Assembly (NCBI RefSeq): GCF_024713945.1
Contig: NC_134677.1
Location: forward strand, 1,119,001-1,183,000
Source of the DNA: Dermatophagoides farinae
Taxonomy: Eukaryota > Arthropoda > Arachnida > Sarcoptiformes > Pyroglyphidae
DNA: 64,000 nucleotides
Direction: 5' to 3'
Shown: in pieces, positions 22,701-34,646 of the stretch
Numbering within the stretch: position 1 is the stretch's first letter
Layout of the letters: the number at the start of each line of letters is the position of its first letter
Program-made: the position numbers and the translations under genes
Notes under the pieces: model-generated
The model's input: the letters and a program-made list of their open reading frames with translations, nothing else
What the model was told of the DNA's origin: nothing
The model's database searches: none

Positions 22701-23606
22701 TGAATTTGATACAAGAACCTGGGCAAATGCTTGAGCAGCAGCTTGTGCTGCAGCCGCTGCTGCTGCTGCTGCTGTGATCGATGTATCCGAATTATTTCCA
22801 TCACTATTATTGTTGTTGTTGTTGTTGTTGGAACCATCGTTATTTGATATGGTCGTCGTCATAGCTGCAGACGTATTATTATTGGATGATGATGAACTTG
22901 TGACCAGATTTAATAGATCATTGGCTGTTAAACCAGATTGAGATTTTGTTAATGATTGTAATAATTGTAATTGATGATTCTGTTGTTGTAGATCAAATTG
23001 TTGTTGTTGTTGTCCAAAAATTCCATTCAATAGTATCGATGGTGACAATCGATTCGATTGTATTGTTGAATTTGATGATGATGATGATCGTTTATTTAAA
23101 TCTGAATTTGAATTTTTGAATCCATGTTCTGGTGATGGTGATGATGATGATGATGATGATGATTTACGATTATGAATACGAATATGATTTTTTATTGGAA
23201 ATATTCGATCATTAATCACATTCTTTGAAGAATGTTGTTCATCATCATTCTCATCATTATCAGGATTATTATCATTTTCATTTTGATTTAATAAATCTGT
23301 TGATTGAGATTTTTTATTCTGATGATTATCAATACTGGTTCCATCATCATCATCATCATCAACATCGGAATGATCGTCATAATTATTTACAATTACAGTA
23401 CCATTTACATTATTCGTCACTTCAACATCATCATCATCATCAATCGATTTATCAATTTTAGCTGCATCGGTTAATACTGCATTAGTAGCAGTGGTTGTGG
23501 TGGCGCTAGTGCTGCTGCTGGTGGTGGTGGTGGTTGTTGACTGATGTTGATGCTGATGCTTATGTTGACCATCCATAATCAAATTCATCATCATCATGAT
23601 TATCAT
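19764..23606 (-). CDS. POU class 2 homeodomain transcription factor, gene B (nubbin/pdm2, Oct1/Oct2 class)
   Basis: Paralogue of gene A, on the opposite strand. Exons: 23606-22419, 22330-22103, 22013-20798, 20710-20201, 20101-19764; introns 88, 89, 87 and 99 bp, phases consistent, 1159 aa. Residues 1-850 are low complexity: acidic runs, Ser, Gln and Ala tracts, with [10 protein letters not shown] and [16 protein letters not shown] recalling the glutamine-rich Oct N-terminus. The POU-specific domain is at about 854-935, then a 20-aa linker and the homeodomain at about 957-1016 ([20 protein letters not shown]...[17 protein letters not shown]). The C-terminal exon encodes an Asp-rich segment and nine Thr before the stop. 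Exons 2 and 3 correspond to gene A exons 3 and 4 with the same phases. An in-frame stop 13 codons upstream of ATG 23606 supports this exon holding the start unless an upstream exon splices in. Confidence 0.93.
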
Positions 23607-25677
23607 ATCATATATGGAAACGTTATGATTGTAGCCCCTTTATTGTTGCCGCTCTGTGTGTGATTAAGTTTTTTTGTTTGTTTGTTTGTTTGTTTATCAA
23701 TCAATCGAAATTTTGAGGTAGTGGTTTTTTTTCGATTTAATTTTTTTTTTTTTTTTTTTTTGAAAATTTTCTTTTCAATTTACATTATTGATGATATGAC
23801 CTATGGATAAGATGAAATAAAAAAAAATAAAGAAATTTAGCAACCAAAAAATAAATAAATTTTTTCATCTCAAATCACTGATAATGACGATGATGATGAT
23901 GAAGATGGAAATTGGCGAAAAAAAAATAAATTCCAAGATTTTTTTTTGGATTCGGATCATTAAAAAAGTTATCATCATCGTTTGATATGTGTACAGAAAT
24001 TGGAAATTTCTGCCATTATCAATGAAATGAAGAAGCAACTGTAAAAGTCATCATTTGAAAATCATTCATTCAAATGATCGATTAGGTGACAATTTTCACA
24101 CCCACACACACACACACATACAACATATCAAAAACAGATTTAGACCCGGGAGATATGAACAAAAAAAAATTTGTCATCATCATCATCATCATTTTGACCC
24201 GTGAAATATTTATGAATTCAAACATGAGTATGTGTTGTTGGTGGCGATTTTTTTTTCTTGTTACACCAACATCATGTGTGTGTGTGTGTGATTATCATTG
24301 ACATATGATATGAACGGAAAAAAAATGAAAAAAAAACAAATTTTTTTACACATTAGATGAATGAATGAATGAATGAATACAAGCTTGAATAATAACCAAA
24401 GAAAAAACTGAACCAGAAAAAGTGGTTGATACACCTGTGAAATCATGTAAAAGGAAAAAAAATTTACCTCGTTTATAGTCATCATCGTTTACACCTGCTG
24501 CTGCTAATTTTATTATTCGAAAAAAGAGAATCAAGAACAACAACAACAACAACAGCAACAACAAAAAACGAAGAGCAATTTTTTGATTGATTGATTGAAT
24601 AAAGTGCAAAGAACTACAAATGATTACACACTATGTTCATTTTGTTTGCTGATTTCATTCTTCTTTTCTTGTTCATTTGATTTCATTTAATTAGATTTTA
24701 ATCATATTTCTGATTGAAATTTTTTTCAATTTTGCACAATTGAAAAAATTTGTCATTTCTTTTCTTGTTGTTGTTGTTGTTGTTGTTGGAAATTAATATC
24801 ATCATCATCATCATCATCATTGAATTAATAATGATAATCAATAATTTTTTTTCAGGTGATGAATGAAAAAAATTTAATAAAAAAAAAAATTCAATTATAA
24901 AATGATCAATCAGAGCATATCGACTGTCAGAAAAAAAAGAATGATAATAATTCAGATCATTCACCAGAAAAACTATTTTAAACAAAATCAAAACCAAAAC
25001 CAAAAAAAAAAAAAAACAAACCGAAACTGTAACTATATTCAATCAATCGATCAAAATGAATCTAAAAAAAAAAAAAAATAATGTTCAAAGGCGTGAATTC
25101 AATCATGTTAATGTATGATTGGTTGACATCATATCATTACTCCTCCTTTAAAAAGGATTCAAAATCATTTGGATGGATAACCTCAAACGATGATAATGAT
25201 GCAACATGACATCATCATCATCGTGATGATGTTGGGGATGGGCTAATTTGAATATTGTGATTTTCTTTTTTTATTATTATTATTATATCACTACATTGTG
25301 TGTGTGTGTGTGTGTGTGTCTGTATTAAAAGGGGATTTGATTTCTTTCTCTCGCTCTGTTTGTGTGTGTTCCTATGGTCTACATTCATACATACATCATC
25401 ATTAGATTTGAATTTCAAATTTGACTGCAGTGGAGAATGCATGATTGTGTTGCTAGTGATGGTGGTGGTAGTGTTTGCATATGAAAGTGAAAAAAAATCA
25501 ATTCAATTCAACCATGATGGAATAATAAATTTTCCAGATTCAGAGAAAAAAAAGCATCAGCAGCAACAGCATCAAGCAAGCAAGTGCAACCCATTCGATT
25601 CGCTTTTTTCAGTGCATATATTTTTTTTCACTCTATAACCATCCCATTTCAATGACAAGAAAATCTCGTATTTGCCA

Positions 25678-25690
25678 TGGTCAAAGGTCA
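25678..25690 (+). promoter_or_regulatory. DR1 nuclear-receptor element
   Basis: TGGTCAAAGGTCA matches the DR1 consensus AGGTCA-A-AGGTCA at 12 of 13 positions, the type bound by HNF4 and RXR/USP dimers. It lies about 2.1 kb upstream of the gene B start codon. Confidence 0.4.
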
Positions 25691-28600
25691 AATTGTTTTC
25701 TTAAATTCTTCAATTTTTTTTTCAAAAATTTTTTCACTTTTTTTCTTGTTCAAATATTGAAAATTTTAATTTACAAAATTGTTTTCATTGAATTTCAAAT
25801 GAATCAATTTTTTTTGGTTCTGTTCTGTTTCTCTAGCAAAAAAAAAAATAAAAAAAATAAATTACGTGCTTCGTCATTGTTTATGCGAAACAATCATCAC
25901 AATCAACAATTTTGTATATCACAGGAAACAAATAAACAAATGAAAATGGAAATGGAAATGACCACTTGAATATTGAATGTACGATAATAATTTGATTACG
26001 ATTACGGTTATTATCAATTTCATTTTGATTTTTTTTTGTTGTTGTTGTATTGCATTATTATTGAAGAATTGAAGAAATTAAATTCGTGAGCGACTACTAC
26101 TACTGCTACCGCTACTGATACTGTTAGTATTCAGAAAAAGAATAAAAGATGATGATACATTATCATTACATTTTGAATATTCATAAATACAGAATACACA
26201 CACACACACACGAACATCAGAAAGAATTCATCCATCCATACCAAATACATACTAAAGATATAATTTCCCATTTCAAGAATTTTTCCACTATACAGTCATC
26301 AATGATCATAAACAACAACAAACTGAATACAATACATGAATAGAGATCAAAGGCCATATTCAAATTGTTGTATATGAAAAAAAAAAACATAAAGACTCGT
26401 GCCAATCCAACTAAAGAGAATTTGCAAATCATTATTCTGAATGTAAATGTGAATAATAACAACGAAATGAAATAAAAAAAAAAATAACGGAAAAGAATGA
26501 GCCGGATTCTGAAAACGATCAGATCATCATCATCATCACAATGAATTGATGAACTGAATTGAATTGAACTTAACTTGAATTTGCTTGTATATATAATAAA
26601 TATGAATAAAGTAAAACTCTGAAAATAGTCATTCATTCTGATTCTTGAATGACTTGTGAATGATCCAACAAACAACCAGAGTAAGTAAAATGAGTCTCTA
26701 TGGATCATCATCATCATCATGAAACATAGACATCATTGGAATTGAAGGAATTTGTATATATATGAAAATTGAAAAGAACCAAATATGGACGACGACGTTA
26801 GACGAATAATAAGAATAAAAAAAAAAAATAATAATAGCGATCATATTCAATGGAAAAAGAGAATATGGAAATTCAAACAAAATATTCGCAATACATTAGT
26901 CTATATTCAAATTTATTCCAATCGGTTTTTTTCTTTGAACAACAACAACAACAAAGTGAAAGAAAATAAAACCAAACACATCATTATCACTTGAAAAAAA
27001 TACGGTACGCACATCAAATGTCGTAGCATGATGATGATGATTGTCGATGGATTGAGACCACGACAACATTTCATTGGTTTTTTTTCATTCATTCATTCAT
27101 TCATTCACAGTATAGTTATTGTAAATTTCATTTTTTTCTTATTTTTCACTTTCTCGTGTCAATAATATTCATAGAATTTATATATTCACCCAGAATATTC
27201 TTATAGAGAAAATAGAAAAAAAATAAAAATTAGAAATCATTCAATTCAATTCAAATGAATTCAATTCGAATGAATTCAATGTTGTCAGTGAATTGTGAAT
27301 TTTTTTTTTTTTCATTGAAAGAGAATTCACAAGAGAATGTCTGTGTGTGTGTGTGTGTGTGTTATTAGTGTGAAAATAAAAAATGAATAAATTCATAAAT
27401 ACATGACTAAGGGGATGGGGGCGAGGGGGAAGAAAAAAAACCGAAACAGGAACTGGAAATAAAAACTATTGTTTATTGTGGAACTGACCAGTTTCCACCG
27501 CCACCACCATTAACAACAAAAGAAGTTACTAGGCCATATGACTGAAAATGATTTAAATTTAATAATTTCAATTCAAGTTTGCTGATTCTCTTCCAATAAT
27601 AATAATAAAATAATATTCCGTTGTTGTTGTTGTTATTGTATCAGAATTTTTATTTGATATTTTAAAATCATTTTTTTTCATTATTGCCCATTCCAAATCA
27701 ATAGAATCACGAATATTCAGGAGAGAGAGAGAGAAATCGAATGAAAATGAAATGGCCATACAAAACCACCACCACCCTGGAACCATCAGCATCCAATAAT
27801 TTAAATATTTTTCATTATTATTATATGTGGATGGCCAGCGAATGGAATATGGAATATTTATTCTTCTGGCCTTTTTGTACACACACACACACAGATATTT
27901 TAGCATAGAATTTGCTTCATTTTTTTTCACCATTCTCAATCCAAAAATTCTTTATTCGTTTTCTCACACCAAAAAAAAAAAAAAAAAGAAAAATTCAAAT
28001 GTCCGTATGGTCCAATTTGAATGGCTTATGGGCATTGGAGAGAGCCAAAAAGAAAAAAAAAATACGAGATCCATGGAAAGAAAAAGAAAAAAAAAATTTC
28101 CATCCAACTATATGCACACAAATGAAAAAAAATTGAATATGGAAAAATACACACACACACACACATCACATTCAACAAAAAAAAAAGAAAAAGGCAGCGA
28201 AAAAAATGCAAAGATCGAGAAAGCAAAAAGCAATAATCATATTGATGTGGTATATATTTATTTGGTTGCCCATACATACATAAAAACTGGAATTCAAATG
28301 GACAAAATATTCTTTTTTTTCTGGAACACTTGTACCTCACCTCACCACCACCACCACTTTGTTCCAGAAAAAAAACATTCCGATTTCGTCATCATCATCA
28401 TCATTGTAGTCGTCGTCGTCGTCGTTATTTTTTTTTTCTATGTGGCAATTCACATGGACATTTTTTTTTCATTCAAATGTTAATAAATCCACTACTGTGT
28501 GTGTGTGTTTAGTTATGTAAAAATTTAGAATTGGACAATAACTTTCACACAGTGTTTTAGTTGTCGGGATTTATGTCTCTCTCTCTCTCTCTCGGTATTT

Positions 28601-28986
28601 TTGTGAGTGTGTTGTCCACCACCACCACCACCACCAACAAATTTGAATAATGCAGTCATGCATTGTTATTTTTTTTTCTCTCTCTCTCTTCGAAATGGAA
28701 AAATGACCCGATGATGTGATGATGATGCGATGGTGGAAAAAAAAATCTTTAATAATAATGGATTTGCTGACTTGAACAGTTTTTTTTCTTTCTATATCTG
28801 TATTTCATTTTCTCGATTGAATACGTGTTTTTTTTCTGGCCAAACATTTCAAATGATTATGAAATGTTGTCATTATGACACACACACAGATAGAGATCAT
28901 AAGTCGTTTGGTAAATACAAAAGAAACCCATAAGTGGACAACAATTTTCAATCTTCAATGCACAAGACAGTAATTGGACAAAATAA

Positions 28987-28995
28987 AGTGGCGCC
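28987..28995 (+). promoter_or_regulatory. CTCF-like 9-mer AGTGGCGCC (copy 1)
   Basis: Exact AGTGGCGCC followed by A. Two more exact copies lie at 48346-48354 and, inverted, 48422-48430. Confidence 0.4.
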
Positions 28996-30706
28996 ATTTT
29001 TGAATTTTTTTTCAAAAAAAAAAAAAAAACAAACAGAAAAATCTTGAATTTTTTTCTTTTTGTATATGTTGAACAACTTGTCAACAATAATTTGTTTTTA
29101 CATTTTACATTTGATTTTTTTTTCTCCCGTTTTACATTCATTTTTTTCCAAATTCAAAGTTCATCCATTTTCCAAATTTTTCCACAACGACGACGACGAA
29201 TACTGGAGATACCGGATAACTTTGGTTTTTCTTTTCTGTTTTTTTCATTGTTTAAATGATCAATTTTCATCCAGTAAACCAATAATTCCCGGTATAATAA
29301 TAATAAACCGTTTTTTTTGGGATGCCGGTGAAATGCAATTTTTTTCAAACCCAATAGAAATATAGTAAAACATACAGACAGCTCTATTTGAATATTGATT
29401 TTTTTTTCTTTTTGCATTCAAATTGAATTGATTTAAAATCGGGTGACCAAAAGAAAAAAAAAGTGAATATGAAATGGCAGTAAAAATACCGAGTGAAAGC
29501 GAAGAATTGACCGGAAAACAAATAATGATGTGTATTTTTTTTAGACGAGAAAAAAAATCACAACTTTTAAAATTACAATCATTATGTGTGCGTGTGCGAA
29601 CGAGCTAGAATATTCTTGCAAAAAAGGAAAAAATTTTTTTTCCTGATATGCAATTTTTTTTCCCATTCAACTACTATTATTCTATGAATATGGATGTATA
29701 TTACATGTAATAAAGAATATATATGCATATTATGGTAATGACCATGTGTGTGCGTGTGCGTTTATGTGGTAATGATTTGAATATTTGTCATCCACCATCA
29801 TCATCATCATCATCATCATTATTTGTATCAAATGGGTAGTATAGTTAGACTTTTGCAACAAAAATAAAAAAAAATTTCCATCATGTGGACATTTGTGTTT
29901 GCCAGTACCAATAATTTTCAATGATGATGATTGTCAAGTCGTTAAATTAATGTAATAATAGTGATTTATATTTATATTTTTTTTTTTCTTCACAGCAGTT
30001 GAATCCACTATTGTGGCCATCATTGTTGAACAAATTTGAATAAAATGCCATGTTCCAAAAAAATGATCCAATGATGTGAATATATATGTAGAAATATCGA
30101 TATCCAATATTCACATTTGAAGGCTGTAATTCAATTAAATGATTGATTCAAAAAATGACCAGAGCAGAGAAGAAAAAGAGAATTTTTTTTCTGCTTGTTT
30201 GCTGTTGAAAAAAAAATTCAACTTGCTGCTAATTAGCTTATTTCGTGACTATTTTTCTGTTATCTATCTGATCTTTATTTTTCACAAACAAATGGTGAAT
30301 TTCATTTTATACATAAAAAAGTTTGTGTAAATAAATTGAAAATGAATCTAAATGACGTATTATTTTCTGAATGAAAATGATGGAAATGGCAATTATCTAT
30401 TATCAACAATGACAACAACAAAAAACACACACACACACACATTTATTATGCATAAACAAAAAAAAGCTGGACATTGTCCAAAGTTTAATGATAATAGTGG
30501 AAAAAAAACAGTACAATACAAACGAATCATGAAATGGTTTCCATTGAATTGATAATCGACAATGTGTTTTAATAGTCTATATATTGACTTTGTAAAAGTT
30601 TTTTATTTCCAATTGCCAATAATGATCATGTTGATGATGTCATTAATAATCTTAATTTTAATCATATCATTTTTTTCAACTAAAATGAGTTGTTGCTGTT
30701 GACAAC

Positions 30707-30707
<1 letters not shown>

Positions 30708-30744
<37 letters not shown>
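30708..30744 (+). repeat. (TG)n microsatellite, about 37 bp
   Basis: An uninterrupted TG run, followed 100 bp later by a CA-rich tract (about 30839-30869), so the two could pair as inverted repeats. Confidence 0.9.
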
Positions 30745-30747
<3 letters not shown>

Positions 30748-32031
30748 TAACTTGGTTAAAATTCAGGCCGGAATCATTGTTGTTGTTGTTGACCATCTAA
30801 GTTTTTTTTACGTACAAGTTCCGTGTTCAATATTCGCACGCACACGCACACACACACACACACACACACATACAATTCATACATAAATTGTATAAATAAA
30901 ATTATCATCATCACCTGCTCCATAAAGATTACAATTTATTATTATTCCGATTAAAAGCGGCACAAAATAAATAGAGAATAGAGAGAGGAAGAGAGAGAGA
31001 GCGATAAACAAAAACTTGATTATTAAAGATCATTATGAATCGTTGACCAATGTCCAGTGAGTTTGTATATTTAGAAACACACACACACACACGCACAAAC
31101 ACACACGAATTTATGGGCCATTTCATTTCATTTTTATTTATGTCCATGTTGTTTTTTTCTCTCATTTCAGTTAGATTGTTATTTAGATAATTCTAATCAT
31201 TTGTTGTCCACACATTCATCATCATATGATGATTAAAAACACGCAAATATATAAATAAAATGATGATGATTATGATGATAATAATGATAATCCAATGTCC
31301 ATTCTTTTTCAAAAAAAAACAAATAATCAAGGTAAAATGCAAACATCATTTCGTTGTTGTTGTTGCTACAATTTTTTTTCCATATCTGCCAAAACACACC
31401 CACACCCACACACACGCCCACAAGGAATTTCAGCCAAAAATTTATCATCATGGATAAAATTTGCTGTATATGGATTCGTTGATCATCAGGAATTTATTAT
31501 TACTCGACCAACGAGAGAGAGAGAACAGTGTTGATGCTTGAGGCTGTATGGAAATTTATTTATTCAGATTTTTTTTGTCTTTTTCATTTCTTTTGTATTT
31601 ACAGCCTAATATATTATATATATTGTATTTGTGTAAATGTCACAATAGTAGTAGTAATGTGTACATTATTATTCACCATTTATCATGTTTCACATTATTC
31701 ATCAAACATTTTTTTTTTGTGTGTGCGTGTGTAGTTGTACAATGACAACATTTTCAAATGGAATTCAATTCTGTGATTGTAAGTGTATGTGTATGGTTGA
31801 TTAGAATCAAATAAACAGCCATCAACATTTTGAAGAATATTTCAAACACGAGACAACAACAGCATCGACGACGACAAGACAAATCATCATCAAAATGAAG
31901 ATATAAAGAGAGAGAGAGAAATGGTCCATATTCATTGGTGTTTTTTGTTTTTCATGTTTCAACAATCAGGCAGAATGGAAGATAAAGAGAGAGAGAGAGA
32001 GAATGCTGAATCCAACTGAATGGCCAATACT

Positions 32032-32045
32032 ACGGGAATTCCCGT
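32032..32045. promoter_or_regulatory. Palindrome containing a perfect kappa-B-type core
   Basis: ACGGGAATTCCCGT is a perfect 14-bp palindrome whose centre GGGAATTCCC is a classical symmetric Rel/NF-kappa-B site. CCAAT sequences flank it at about 32022 and 32050. Binding is inferred. Confidence 0.4.
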
Positions 32046-33968
32046 GTTGCCCAATCAAAGACAAAGCAGAAAAAAAAGAGAGAAAAAGAATATCAACGAA
32101 TACTAAATCAGAAAATAATGTAGAAATTTGACAATTTTGCTTGCAAATAGACACAAATGAATGAAAAAAAAGAAAACGTTGTTTTACCTCATTGAAAATA
32201 TTGTTTGTTTCATCTTCATATATCAAGAGACAGAGAGAAGGAAAAAAACGAGCCCTATAGGTATTGAGAATTATTCACGATTCTATCGAGAATTTTTTTT
32301 TTATTTCTCTTCGTTTGATTGTTTGAATTGTATAGATTGTACATATAGAGACAACAAGATCATGATGATGACATAAGAATTGGGTGGAAAGAATTTTTTT
32401 TTTTGTTTCTTTTGGCTGTTTATTTTGTGTAGCAAAACAATAAACTAAAAAAAAAAATAAATAATAATAAGAATTTTAAATTTTTTTTTCTCTCCAAATT
32501 TTTTTACATTTTTTGTATTTGCCATTCATTTATTCAGTTTGAATAATTTTGTCATTGTTGTTGAGAAATATTTTTCTTTTGTTTGTTTGTTTGAAAGAAA
32601 AAAAACTGTCTCGTATATCGGTGTACATTGGACAATTCTTATGAATTTCAATGATAACAGAATCCAGAATAACTCTTTTTTTTGGATTTGTCAAAAAGCC
32701 ATGAATGTAGTACAGAATGCCAGACAAAAAAAAAATATTGTCGTTAATTCAAAAATGTGCATTCAAGCAAATCGAATAAAATTCATGTTAGAGAAGAAGA
32801 ATATGAATGTCAACTACATTTTCAAATGATTACTATGCTATTAGATAACACACACACAAAAAAAAATTCAATTGCACTCAATTAAACACTTGATTTACAC
32901 ACACACACACACACGACAGTGTTTGGTTCTTCATTTTTTTTTAATTTAATAGTACACACACACTCACTATATCATCATTATATAATGATAAATATTGCTC
33001 TAATAATACCTATGATGATGATGATGATGATGATTATGATGGCTAAATCGATCAACGAACAAAAAAAATTTGAAAAAAATGTGATACACGCGACCAAGAT
33101 ACAAAAAAAAAATCAATCGAATTCGGTCATCCGTATACATATAGTGAACATTGTTCATCCTATGTCGATTGATGATCAATCGAAACATTTTTGTTGTCAA
33201 TCATCAACACTTTTTTTTTGGTGATGACGATTTTATCTATCAAAATGATTGATGAATGAAAGACTAAATTAGCTTTTGGCCGGAATTTTTTTTTTTTGTT
33301 AGAAAATTTTGAAAAAACAACCCACACCAACCATCACATTTCACATGATTATCAAATGGACAGAAGCAATGAAAAAGATAAAATTTCAGCCAAAAGAAAA
33401 AAAAATCAATATGAATTTTACGAAAAAATCACAAAACAAAATATATATAGCTACTATATTTCAGCTATGCTGCTAGCATCTTACTGTTGGAGAGAATTTG
33501 AATTTGAATTTTTTTTTTTGGTTTGAAATTTTGAATTTTTTTTTTGAAAAAAATAGCCGATTTGTAATCATAGTAGTAGTAGTAGTGGTGGTGGTGATGG
33601 TGGTGATTGTGGTGGCAGTATGGATTCTATATTCTGGATCGGGATTTTTTTTCAGACAACGGATTTTTTTTTGTTATTGTCGGGCAAGCGACTCACCAAC
33701 GACATCTCGTTTTGAATTCGGTATTTGCAAAAAAAAGAAAATTTTAAAAATTTAAAAATTTAAATTTGAATTTTTTTCTCGGTCATAATCCTTCATTATT
33801 ATTTTCAGGGGAAAAAAATCCGTTGTCATTTTTTTTTAATCTCAAAATTTGAATTATGTTCAAGTGTTTTTTTTTGTTGGAGTTTTCAATTTTTGATTTG
33901 AAATAAACCGTGACTACCGTGTATACCTAAAAATAGTTAGTCAGACCTTGACCCGAAACGCACAGCAC

Positions 33969-33990
33969 AGTCCTAGTCATAGCTAGGACT
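33969..33990. repeat. Inverted repeat (8-bp arms, 6-bp loop)
   Basis: AGTCCTAG at 33969-33976 and CTAGGACT at 33983-33990 are perfect reverse complements separated by TCATAG. A third partial copy, GGACTAG, follows directly at 33991. Confidence 0.7.
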
Positions 33991-34628
33991 GGACTAGGGC
34001 ATCGAATTCAAAAAAAACGGATGAAAAAATTTTTTTTTTTTTTTTTTGGACAAAGATTATCTATGATGTCCTTGCACACGTACACATATTATTCATTCAT
34101 TCATTATGGATGATGGCCAACATGATGATCAATACAACACAATGAAAGCCCATGGACTAAACTCGGGCATGCCACGCGTCCTTTTTTTTCATTTTGATTG
34201 TCGATTTCATTTGGATAAAAATTTTTTTGGTCGGTCAACAAAAAAAAACTAGGGTGGTGTTTGTAAGTCGGTTATTGATACAGACACACACACACACTCG
34301 TATATATTAAACGAATGAAAAAAGGAAGCTTAGCTGATCAAGATTTATTGCTGCTGCTGCTTCTGTTGTTGTTGTTGTTGTTCACTTTCACTTTATGCAG
34401 CAGCACATTTTGAATTTCATTTCATTTCAATTCAATTCATTTATTTTAAAAATAAGTTTCAGGTAGCACGTGTAAATACCATATTTATGTATGTACACCA
34501 TACATACATAAATGGATCATGAATTGTAAAAATTTATTTTGAAATGGCCATTACGATTGTCGATTTCACTGTGTGTGTTGTCCTTTTCCCTCATAATCAT
34601 CATCATCATCATCGAACAAACAAAAACA

Positions 34629-34646
34629 AGGTCTAGGTCTAGGTCA
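34629..34646 (+). repeat. Triple direct repeat of AGGTC half-sites
   Basis: AGGTCT, AGGTCT, AGGTCA in immediate tandem. The last is a perfect nuclear-receptor half-site. Confidence 0.6.

Larger units (their letters stand above)
23607..31300. other. Gene-poor region upstream of POU gene B, part 1
   Basis: No supportable coding region; open frames here are low-complexity by-products of AT-rich and triplet repeats. The first kilobase should contain the gene B promoter and 5' UTR, but no start site is evident. Contents: poly-T near 23743-23760, AC/GT tracts, a DR1-type nuclear-receptor element at 25678-25690, a CTCF-like AGTGGCGCC at 28987-28995, and a 37-bp GT tract at 30708-30744. Confidence 0.55.

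Noticed and set aside
23714-23722. TGAGGTAGT, the let-7 seed
   Set aside because: Similarity stops after the seed (it continues into a T run) and there is no hairpin partner.
26217-26720. 167-codon hydrophobic open frame on minus
   Set aside because: Composition is that expected from AT-rich DNA (Phe, Ile, Leu, Tyr); no membrane-protein family pattern.
27827-28483. 218-codon open frame, the longest in the desert
   Set aside because: Lys/His/Thr low complexity from A-runs and AC or CAT repeats; no domain, no splice context.
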